Positions 7,999 to 13,203 of a DNA stretch of 13,203 bases are shown here, piece after piece. Position 1 is the stretch's first letter, and each line of letters starts with the position of its first letter. The position numbers and the translations under genes are program-made. Under the pieces are notes generated by a model, which saw nothing but the letters and a program-made list of their open reading frames with translations, did not search any database and was not told the origin of the DNA. Source of the stretch: Cytophagales bacterium (GTDB taxonomy: Bacteria; Bacteroidota; Bacteroidia; Cytophagales; Cyclobacteriaceae); the NCBI GenBank assembly GCA_003454975.1, contig DMST01000509.1:45447-58649 (forward strand), given 5' to 3'.

Positions 7999-9336
7999 CT
8001 ACCCAAATATAGCCGCTAGAAGGCCTTTTTTTCGCTTCAGTTTCACATGATCTTCCGGATTCTCACGGTTATACAGATCAATAATGTCCTGCTCGTGAGT
8101 ATCGTAAAACTCAGGATCAAAATTGGCTTCGCGCAGGTTCGCTAGTACTTCGGTGATGTGTGTTTTCTCGCGCAACCACCGGTCGCATACCTCGTGCCGG
8201 TAGCGAATGCCCATCAGGTTGAAGCCCGTTACAGAGCCGTTAGCCGCATCATATATAATCCGTACTGACTTTTTGCCCTTGGCATGCTCCCAGTAAAGAT
8301 GCTTCTCGCCATCACGTACCTGATTCCACACGGTGCCGTATACTTGATATTCTATATCCATGAACTTGGCCGAGTTGAACCATAGCCCCGGCTGGTAGCG
8401 CGATTCGTTACCGCAAATGGTCTGAGCCACCGTTTCCCCGTGCATACGTCCGGTATACCACACCTGCTCCACGGGTCGACGCCCTGGTACTGGCTCCCTA
8501 TACTGAGCGCAGTCGCCAATGGCGTAAACATCCGGTTGGTTGGTGCGGAAATATGGGTCTACCATAATTCCCCGCTCCATTTCAATGCCACTATCCTTCA
8601 GGAAATCTGTGTTAGGGCTTACTCCTACAGTGAGGCCAACAAAGTCACAATCGATGGTCTCTCCAGTTTTGGTCTTCACCCCCTTCACTCGGCCATTACC
8701 ATTATCCAAAATAGAATCTAGTTCAGTCTCTTTCAGTAGTTTGGCATGGTGCTCTACCACGTGCCGAGACACCATGCTGGCTTCTTCGTTGGGGAGGACG
8801 TTACTCCAGAATTCTTTCTCGCGGATCATGAAGGTGACATCGACCCCACGACTCATCCACATTTCACCCATCTCAATCCCGATGAGTCCACCACCCACAA
8901 TCACTGCTTTGTTCACCGTAGGAGCCAGCCGTTCCATATTTTCCAAGTCCTGGTAGTTGTACAGGCCTTGCACACCGTCCAGGTCCTGTCCCGGCCAACC
9001 GAACTTGTTGGACTTAGAACCTACAGCCAGAATAAGTACATCATAGCTCAGGGTACCTTCGGTTTTCAGCCGTAGGGTTTTCTTGGCCGGATCTACTTTC
9101 TCCACAAAATCACGCACCAAGCCAATTCGGTTTTTCTCCCAGAAAAAATCCTCGTAGGGTTTCGTATTCTCATACTTCATGTGGCCCATGAAGATGTACA
9201 TGAGCGCTGTACGCGAATAAAAATGATCGGTCTCTGCCGAAATCACAGTAATCTTGTGGTCTGATAATTTGCGAAGGTGACGAGCCGCGGTAATTCCGGA
9301 AATGCCATTACCGATGATGACGATATTCTTTTGCAT
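7999..9336 (-). CDS. FAD-dependent NAD(P)H oxidoreductase
   Basis: A 445-residue cytoplasmic flavoprotein of the pyridine nucleotide-disulfide oxidoreductase superfamily, closest in layout to rubredoxin/ferredoxin reductases and the N-terminal part of nitrite reductase NirB. The FAD Rossmann motif is IIGNGISGITAARHL (7-21). The NAD(P)H motif is VIVGGGLIGIEMGEMW (145-160), and YAIGDCAQY (271-279) binds the FAD ribityl chain. The region where disulfide reductases carry CxxxxC reads FYSRTALMY, so there is no redox-active disulfide, and electrons should go to an external acceptor. A C-terminal domain follows from ~320, ending in a basic then hydrophobic tail (KRKKGLLAAIFG). It is the first gene of the four-gene operon, and I infer that the downstream Fe-S membrane protein is its electron acceptor. 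The start at 9334-9336 is three residues before the FAD motif strand and is secure. Confidence 0.92.
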   Translation of the reverse strand: MQKNIVIIGNGISGITAARHLRKLSDHKITVISAETDHFYSRTALMYIFMGHMKYENTKPYEDFFWEKNRIGLVRDFVEKVDPAKKTLRLKTEGTLSYDVLILAVGSKSNKFGWPGQDLDGVQGLYNYQDLENMERLAPTVNKAVIVGGGLIGIEMGEMWMSRGVDVTFMIREKEFWSNVLPNEEASMVSRHVVEHHAKLLKETELDSILDNGNGRVKGVKTKTGETIDCDFVGLTVGVSPNTDFLKDSGIEMERGIMVDPYFRTNQPDVYAIGDCAQYREPVPGRRPVEQVWYTGRMHGETVAQTICGNESRYQPGLWFNSAKFMDIEYQVYGTVWNQVRDGEKHLYWEHAKGKKSVRIIYDAANGSVTGFNLMGIRYRHEVCDRWLREKTHITEVLANLREANFDPEFYDTHEQDIIDLYNRENPEDHVKLKRKKGLLAAIFG

Positions 9337-9392
9337 AAAAAGTAGAGGGTTCTGAATGCCAGAGTAATGTTACCGGAAAAATGCCACTATGG

Positions 9393-9410
9393 GTGTCTGA
9401 TCTTTGACAC
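9393..9410. promoter_or_regulatory. Inverted repeat GTGTC-N8-GACAC in flavoprotein leader
   Basis: GTGTC (9393-9397) and GACAC (9406-9410) form an 18-bp imperfect palindrome lying between the candidate minus-strand -7 box and the flavoprotein start. It could be an operator or a weak leader hairpin; five base pairs around an 8-nt loop are not strong evidence. Confidence 0.3.
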
Positions 9411-9448
9411 AATTCCACAACAAAATACCAACCAATCAACTCATAATT

Positions 9449-9482
9449 CAAAGTTAGGCCATGAAATCCATATTCAGGCAAG
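9449..9482 (-). promoter_or_regulatory. Candidate Bacteroidota promoter for the flavoprotein operon
   Basis: On the minus strand TAACTTTG (9449-9456) matches the Bacteroidota -7 consensus TAnnTTTG at every fixed base. A CTTG at 9479-9482 stands in for the -33 TTTG with a 22-bp spacer, which is a little long. It would give a leader of roughly 105 nt. Confidence 0.4.
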
Positions 9483-9509
9483 GCAACAAGTGAACATCAG
9501 GTTTACATC

Positions 9510-9536
9510 GGTCAACAATTGGTCAGCATTTTGACC
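9510..9536. promoter_or_regulatory. Candidate operator: three GGTCA half-sites at 11-bp spacing
   Basis: GGTCA occurs at 9510-9514 and 9521-9525, and its complement TGACC at 9532-9536, so the half-sites start at exact 11-bp intervals and would face the same side of the helix. The last two form GGTCA-N6-TGACC, a dimer-site geometry like that of CRP-family sites but with different sequence. The cluster lies between the two divergent candidate promoters and overlaps the plus-strand -33 element, which would suit a repressor or activator acting on both. Confidence 0.4.
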
Positions 9537-9561
9537 CTTCCGCAAATCCATTGTATCTCTG
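9530..9561 (+). promoter_or_regulatory. Candidate Bacteroidota promoter for the DUF547 gene
   Basis: TTTG (9530-9533) and TATCTCTG (9554-9561) fit the -33/-7 plan TTTG...TAnnTTTG with a 20-bp spacer and one mismatch in the -7 box. The leader would be about 75 nt. Confidence 0.4.
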
Positions 9562-9644
9562 TTGGCACGAATTTTCGTAATTACTTCCTGTAACCGGGTT
9601 CTCCTTACCGAGGGCCTTAAACCAAAACGGAAATCATAATCACC

Positions 9645-10355
9645 ATGAAAATACGAGTACTCACTATCCTACTACTTTTAGGTGCGGCGGTTCATCTACA
9701 AGCCGCTAGTTTAAGCCCCTTTACCCAGGAGGCGGATGCCTTCTTCAAAAAATATGTGCGCAACGGCATGGTAGATTATGCCAAAGTAAAATCTGACGGC
9801 GCCGTTACTACCTTATATGATCAGGTGGGTAGCATGTCGCTCACGAACGCTACGGCAGCCCAGAAAAAGGCCTTCTACATTAATGCCTATAACATTGTGG
9901 TGATCAAATCCATCGTAGACAAGTATCCGGTAGGTTCACCCATGGACATCAACGGTTTTTTTGATGGAGCAAAGCACAAAGTAGCCGGGGATATGCTCAC
10001 GCTCAATGAGCTAGAGAAAACCAAACTGCTGCGCGTGTATGAAGATGCTCGCATTCACTTTGTGGTGGTGTGTGCGGCCCAAGGCTGCCCCAAATTGGCA
10101 AGCTTTGCCTATTCTGCCGATAAGCTAGAGAGCCAAATACAAGCTCAAACACGTAAGTCACTCAACGATGAGTACTTCATCCGTATTCGTCGCAACGGCG
10201 TGCAGGTATCTAAGATCTTCGAGTGGTACGAAAGCGATTTCACGAAGAGCGGGCAATCCATAGTGGGGTACATCAATGAGTTTCGTGATGAAAAAATCCC
10301 CACGAGTTTCAGAAAAACCTCTTATGAGTACGACTGGACTTTGAATAAGCAGTAA
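9645..10355 (+). CDS. Exported DUF547 domain protein
   Basis: A 236-residue protein with a clear signal peptide (KIRVLTILLLLGAAVHLQA, residues 2-20, likely cleaved after LQA). The mature part is a DUF547 domain: FYINAYNIVVIKSI (77-90), FFDGAKHKVAGDMLTLNELE (105-124), DARIHFVVVCAAQGCPKL (134-151) and VSKIFEWYESDF (188-199) are the conserved blocks, including the Asn of the YNAYN-type motif, the His138, and two Cys (143, 148) in the VCAAxGCP segment. The molecular function of DUF547 is not established; the conserved polar residues suggest an enzyme or binding role outside the cytoplasm. It is divergent from the redox operon and has its own terminator, so it is probably a single-gene unit. The ATG chosen gives the complete signal peptide. 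Confidence 0.9.
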   Translation: MKIRVLTILLLLGAAVHLQAASLSPFTQEADAFFKKYVRNGMVDYAKVKSDGAVTTLYDQVGSMSLTNATAAQKKAFYINAYNIVVIKSIVDKYPVGSPMDINGFFDGAKHKVAGDMLTLNELEKTKLLRVYEDARIHFVVVCAAQGCPKLASFAYSADKLESQIQAQTRKSLNDEYFIRIRRNGVQVSKIFEWYESDFTKSGQSIVGYINEFRDEKIPTSFRKTSYEYDWTLNKQ

Positions 10356-10374
10356 GGGACAACGATTTTTGCTG

Positions 10375-10410
10375 AAAAGCCACTCACTTAGCAGGGTGGC
10401 TTTTTCTTTT
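10375..10410 (+). terminator. Intrinsic terminator of the DUF547 gene
   Basis: AAAAGCCAC (10375-10383) pairs with GTGGCTTTT (10396-10404) around a 12-nt loop, and the stem runs into TTTTTCTTTT. It begins 19 bp after the DUF547 stop and separates this gene from the DoxX-like gene. Confidence 0.85.
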
Positions 10411-10448
10411 GCTACACCTGCTAACAGAACGATGCTTACTTTATAACC

Positions 10449-10796
10449 ATGGGAAATTTTTCACTCTACCTGTTGGCTGGGCTGTATATTCTGGCGGGCA
10501 CGATGCACTTCATTTACCCCAAAGTATACATTTCTATTACCCCAAAATGGGTACCCTCCCCCGCAGTCATCAATGTTCTGGTAGGAATAACAGAAATAAC
10601 CCTGGGGATATTGGTCCTAGTGCCTGAAACCCAAGTTTTGGCCGCCTGGGGAATCATTGCGCTCTTGATTGCGGTGTTTCCTGCTAATTGGTATCATCAC
10701 CAGAAGGCACGGCGCAGGGGCAAAATGGTAGCGGCCACGCTAATCAGGCTACCGCTACAGCTAGCCTTGATCTGGTGGGCCTGGTTGTATACTTAA
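10449..10796 (+). CDS. DoxX-like small membrane protein
   Basis: A 115-residue inner-membrane protein with four predicted helices (about 4-23, 38-58, 63-80 and 95-113). The first helix and following loop, LYILAGTMHFIYPKVYISITPKWVP (12-36), match the common DoxX-like pattern of a helix, then His-Phe, Pro and Pro-x-Trp/Leu-x-Pro. A basic loop (KARRRGK, 86-92) between helices three and four suggests that loop is cytoplasmic. Members have no agreed function; some are linked to oxidoreductases or thiol stress. It stands after the DUF547 terminator with only ~40 bp before its start, so its promoter must lie in or near that terminator or it depends on read-through. Confidence 0.85.
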   Translation: MGNFSLYLLAGLYILAGTMHFIYPKVYISITPKWVPSPAVINVLVGITEITLGILVLVPETQVLAAWGIIALLIAVFPANWYHHQKARRRGKMVAATLIRLPLQLALIWWAWLYT

Positions 10797-10894
10797 GCTA
10801 GTATTCTTCCTTACCCAATCTTCCCCCAAGCCAATGGAACAAGGCATTGCAGGGTTGAGCATTTGCCACTGATGGCTAAGTGACTGCCCCTGAT

Positions 10895-12202
10895 TTATTT
10901 TTTCCGGAAAAAGATGCGCAACGGCACCCCGGTAAAATCAAACTTATCGCGGAGTTTGTTCTCCAGATATCGCTGATACGGGGCTTTGATGTACTGCGGT
11001 AGGTTGCAGAAGAACGCGAACGTAGGCACTGCACCTGGCAGCTGTGTTACGTACTTTATGCGGATGTATTTACCCTTGGTGGCGGGTGGCGGATAGGCCT
11101 CAATCATCGGCAGCATGGCCTCGTTGAGCTCTGAGGTAGAGATGCGCTTGTTCCGATTCTCGTAGACTTCCAGTCCCATCTCGATGGCCTGAAAGATTCG
11201 TTTCTTTTCTGTAACGGAGGTGAAAATGATGGGGATGTAACTCATTTCACCCAAGCGCTCCAGCATTGACTTACGGAACGCATCGGCCGTCTTGGTGTCT
11301 TTCTCTATCAGATCCCATTTATTCACCATAATCATCACCCCTTTGCGGTACTTATGAGCAAGCCCCAAAATACTCAGGTCCTGCCCTTCCAGCCCTAGGG
11401 TGGCATCCAACATTACAATACAGATATCGCTATCCTGCATGGCCTGAATGGAGCGCATCACAGAGAAGAACTCAATGTCCTCCCTCACCTTTTTCTTACG
11501 GCGAATTCCCGCCGTGTCAGTCAGGATGAAATCCTTCCCAAATAGCTTGTAGCGGGTATGTATAGAGTCGCGCGTGGTGCCCGCAATGTCGGTTACGATG
11601 GTACGCTCACGGCCTAGCAGGGCGTTTAGGAATGATGATTTGCCCACATTGGGTCTTCCCAGAATAGCAATGCGCGGGATGCCCTCATCGGGGTTCTCAT
11701 CATCGTCGGCCTCAAAGTGGGTGATTACCTCGTCTAGCAGCTCTCCGGTACCCGAACCGTTGGCGGCCGAAATAGGGATTACGTTATCGAAGCCCATACC
11801 GTAGAACTCGCCAATGCTCATCAGGCGTTCCGGGTTGTCTGCCTTGTTGGCTACTACATATACCGGCTTGTCTACCTGACGAATCACATTGGCAAAGTCA
11901 TTGTCCAGCCCATGCAGCCCCGTTTCGCAGTCCACCATGAACAGAATCACCGACGCCTCCTCAAGCGCTTCCTTTACCTGCGTGCGAATGGCTTCCTCAA
12001 ACACATCGTCTGAGCCTACTACGTAGCCGCCGGTGTCGATAGCCGTAAAGAACTTGACGGCCCACTCCGCATAGCCGTAGTGGCGGTCGCGCGTAACGCC
12101 GCTTTCGTTATCCATAATGGCCTGGCGGCGTTCCACCAAACGATTAAAAAACGTGGACTTGCCCACGTTGGGCCTACCTACAATGGCTACAATGTTCGCC
12201 AT
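10895..12202 (-). CDS. der: Ribosome-assembly GTPase Der (EngA)
   Basis: A 435-residue double-GTPase needed for assembly of the 50S ribosomal subunit. The first G domain shows GRPNVGKST (9-17), DTGG (56-59), NKAD (119-122) and SAANG (145-149). After an acidic linker (FEADDDENPDEG, 163-174) the second has GRPNVGKSS (182-190), DTAG (229-232) and NKWD (294-297). The C-terminal ~85 residues form the KH-like domain, with PPATKGKYIRIKYVTQLPG (372-390) and a FFRKK end. The length is normal and all G motifs are intact. It is convergent with the DoxX-like gene and divergent from purB. Confidence 0.97.
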   Translation of the reverse strand: MANIVAIVGRPNVGKSTFFNRLVERRQAIMDNESGVTRDRHYGYAEWAVKFFTAIDTGGYVVGSDDVFEEAIRTQVKEALEEASVILFMVDCETGLHGLDNDFANVIRQVDKPVYVVANKADNPERLMSIGEFYGMGFDNVIPISAANGSGTGELLDEVITHFEADDDENPDEGIPRIAILGRPNVGKSSFLNALLGRERTIVTDIAGTTRDSIHTRYKLFGKDFILTDTAGIRRKKKVREDIEFFSVMRSIQAMQDSDICIVMLDATLGLEGQDLSILGLAHKYRKGVMIMVNKWDLIEKDTKTADAFRKSMLERLGEMSYIPIIFTSVTEKKRIFQAIEMGLEVYENRNKRISTSELNEAMLPMIEAYPPPATKGKYIRIKYVTQLPGAVPTFAFFCNLPQYIKAPYQRYLENKLRDKFDFTGVPLRIFFRKK

Positions 12203-12293
12203 GACTTACAGACGTTTCGATGATATTCTTGGGAAAATACAACCTCTACCCGGGTTTATCGCAGCCCGAAGGAGCTTTTCCCGTAAAGGGGCG

Positions 12294-12301
12294 CAAAATT
12301 A
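12294..12301 (-). promoter_or_regulatory. -7 promoter box for der
   Basis: On the minus strand TAATTTTG matches TAnnTTTG exactly and is followed by CGCCCC, a common context in Bacteroidota. No good -33 TTTG is visible at the usual distance. The implied leader is about 80-85 nt and contains a small TTCG-loop hairpin. Confidence 0.45.
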
Positions 12302-12584
12302 CGAACCTTTCTCAGGATAACCCCCACACGCTCAATTATTTATTCTTCCTTTTAGCAGAGTCCAAGACTAATCCATACTCAACCGAATTAGTTCCATCGT
12401 ATGACGAGCGAATTCCACGCTATTATGGGTATTGCAAGGAGAAGTGGATCAGGGCAACTTGCAACGCTGGGACTTCCATGCCTTGGTCGAGGGCCTACGG
12501 CATCACCTAGGCTAGCTGATCCCACGACCGTACAAACGGGACTTTCAGGGGTGCGAGCCCCGTCTACCGACACCCACCGCCATT

Positions 12585-12614
12585 TTCGAACCTAGAACTT
12601 CCCACTTCGAACCT
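12585..12614. repeat. Direct repeat TTCGAACCT x2 upstream of purB
   Basis: TTCGAACCT occurs at 12585-12593 and 12606-12614, 21 bp apart (two helical turns), ending 9 bp before the purB -7 box. It may be a regulator site or a simple duplicated tract; each copy contains the palindrome TTCGAA. Confidence 0.5.
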
Positions 12615-12623
12615 CCAATCCCC

Positions 12624-12631
12624 TATATTTG
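12624..12631 (+). promoter_or_regulatory. -7 promoter box for purB
   Basis: TATATTTG matches the TAnnTTTG consensus exactly and lies 17 bp before the purB ATG, giving a leader of only about 10 nt. The -33 region is not consensus. Confidence 0.55.
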
Positions 12632-12648
12632 CACCTTAGTTACAACGC

Positions 12649-13203
12649 ATGCAAAAAGTCACTCCGCTTACGGCGATTTCGCCCATCGACGGTCGGTACC
12701 AAAGCAAGACCGCATCCCTCTCACGTTATTTTTCCGAATTCGGCCTCATCCGCTACCGCGTACATGTAGAAGTAGAATACTTCATCGCGCTGTGCGAGTT
12801 GCCCCTGCCACAGCTGGCGGGAATCACTCCGGAGCTGTTTCCCAAGTTTCGCGACATTGTGGCCAACTTCAGCGAAGCGGATGCGCAAGCCATCAAGGAG
12901 ATAGAGAAAACCACCAATCACGACGTAAAGGCGGTGGAATATTTCCTAAAGGAGAAGTTTGAGTCTCTCGGGGTCGGTGAGCAAAAGGAGTTCATCCACT
13001 TTGGATTAACCTCGCAGGACATCAACAATACAGCCATTCCACTTTCCATTCTGGAAGCCATGGATGAGGTAGTGGTACCGATGGTACTGGAAACCCGCAA
13101 TGCCCTGGCTGAGCTAGCCAAACAATGGGGTGAGGTGCCCCTACTGGCCCGCACCCACGGGCAGCCGGCCAGCCCTACCCGTCTGGGCAAGGAGCTGTAC
13201 GTT
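12649..13203 (+). CDS. purB: Adenylosuccinate lyase (3' end outside window)
   Basis: The first 185 codons of adenylosuccinate lyase, the fumarase/aspartase-superfamily enzyme that releases fumarate from SAICAR and from adenylosuccinate in purine synthesis. The N-terminus LTAISPIDGRYQSKT is characteristic. TTNHDVKAVEYF (88-99) carries substrate-binding His91, FGLTSQDINNTA (118-129) forms the conserved TSxD site, and ARTHGQPASPTRLGKE (167-182) holds His170, the probable general acid. The frame runs open to the last base, so roughly 265 residues are missing to the right. The arrangement with NHDVKAVEYF is that of the E. coli-type PurB subgroup rather than the shorter Bacillus type. The ATG at 12649 follows a good -7 box, and no upstream start is plausible. 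Confidence 0.96.
   Translation, partial: MQKVTPLTAISPIDGRYQSKTASLSRYFSEFGLIRYRVHVEVEYFIALCELPLPQLAGITPELFPKFRDIVANFSEADAQAIKEIEKTTNHDVKAVEYFLKEKFESLGVGEQKEFIHFGLTSQDINNTAIPLSILEAMDEVVVPMVLETRNALAELAKQWGEVPLLARTHGQPASPTRLGKELYV

Larger units (their letters stand above)
9337..9644. other. Divergent intergenic regulatory region (308 bp)
   Basis: This gap separates the start of the minus-strand flavoprotein operon from the start of the plus-strand DUF547 gene. It holds a candidate promoter on each strand, three GGTCA-type half-sites between them, and a GTGTC/GACAC inverted repeat in the presumed flavoprotein leader; each is listed separately. I see no convincing gene: the only notable reading is a 10-codon ATG frame at 9461. 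Confidence 0.6.
12203..12648. other. der-purB intergenic region (446 bp), structured, no recognised gene
   Basis: The der-proximal ~100 bp is its leader, with a TAnnTTTG box. From about 12370 to 12570 the sequence holds several inverted repeats: ACTAAT/ATTAGT (12367-12372 and 12387-12392), TTGCAAG (12432-12438) with CTTGCAA (12458-12464), and GTGGATCAG (12444-12452) with CTGATCCCAC (12516-12525, one bulge) enclosing ATGCC/GGCAT (12478-12482, 12499-12503). A plus-strand frame at 12405-12515 reads protein-like (QGEVDQGNLQRWDFHALVEG) but has no normal start, with TGA just upstream. This may be a decayed gene, a structured RNA or neither; I could not match it to tmRNA, RNase P, SRP RNA, a riboswitch or a tRNA. 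Confidence 0.4.

Noticed and set aside
8540..8956. 138-codon plus-strand frame inside the flavoprotein gene
   Set aside because: It is the complement of conserved flavoprotein sequence, including the NAD-binding region; a shadow frame.
9461..9493. 10-codon ATG frame in the divergent intergenic region
   Set aside because: Too short and overlapping promoter signals; no evidence of translation.
10865..10876. GCCA-CTGA-TGGC hairpin between the DoxX-like and der genes
   Set aside because: Only four base pairs and no T-run; too weak to call a terminator.
12526..12566. GGGGTGCGAGCCCC hairpin with nearby GTACGGT on the complement, resembling a tRNA T-arm or group II intron domain V
   Set aside because: No acceptor stem, anticodon arm or CCA partner for a tRNA, and the two halves of a domain V helix do not pair; no intron-encoded protein is present.
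12401..12595. 64-codon plus-strand ATG frame between der and purB
   Set aside because: Low-complexity Ser/Gly/Pro/Arg composition, no recognisable domain, and a competing frame in the same place looks more protein-like; kept only as part of the intergenic note.

Overview
The window looks like chromosomal DNA of a member of the Bacteroidota, probably a Cytophagales- or Lewinella-like marine or soil lineage; I would not commit below phylum. The reasons are the protein families (a SpoIIE-type phosphatase with the SINYAKRIQDAL linker, DUF547 and DoxX-like proteins, a GH2 beta-mannosidase), the lack of Shine-Dalgarno sequences before the starts, and -7 boxes of the Bacteroidota form TAnnTTTG upstream of purB, der and the flavoprotein operon. 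No tRNA, rRNA, CRISPR array, insertion sequence or phage gene was seen.

Layout. 1-1488 (+) is the 3' part of a beta-mannosidase gene, cut by the window edge. It converges on a small STAS/SpoIIAA-like gene at 1577-1996 (-), with a hairpin between them. 2168-3187 (+) encodes an L-threonine aldolase. 3462-9336 (-) holds four tightly spaced genes read leftward: an FAD/NAD(P)H oxidoreductase, a membrane Cache-like sensor fused to a SpoIIE/PP2C phosphatase, a NosR/NapH-like polytopic iron-sulfur protein, and a membrane histidine kinase. A hairpin with a U-tract on the minus strand at 3196-3214 probably ends this transcript. 9337-9644 is a divergent regulatory region. 9645-10355 (+) is an exported DUF547 protein with a strong terminator, and 10449-10796 (+) a DoxX-like membrane protein. 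10895-12202 (-) is the ribosome-assembly GTPase Der, and 12649 to the right edge (+) is the 5' part of purB (adenylosuccinate lyase), cut by the window.

The most interesting unit is the four-gene minus-strand operon. It joins a pyridine-nucleotide flavoprotein and a membrane Fe-S electron-transfer protein to two output devices, a PP2C phosphatase and a histidine kinase. I infer a membrane redox sensor or relay in which the flavoenzyme feeds electrons to the Fe-S protein and the kinase and phosphatase report its state; no experiment in the window proves this. Between this operon and the divergent DUF547 gene lie three GGTCA-type half-sites exactly 11 bp apart, between two candidate promoters, so the two units may share a regulator. 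Two further places merit a look: the AT-rich 3' region of the operon, which contains a 48-codon coding-like open stretch, and the 446-bp der-purB gap, which has inverted repeats and short coding-like remnants but no recognisable gene.
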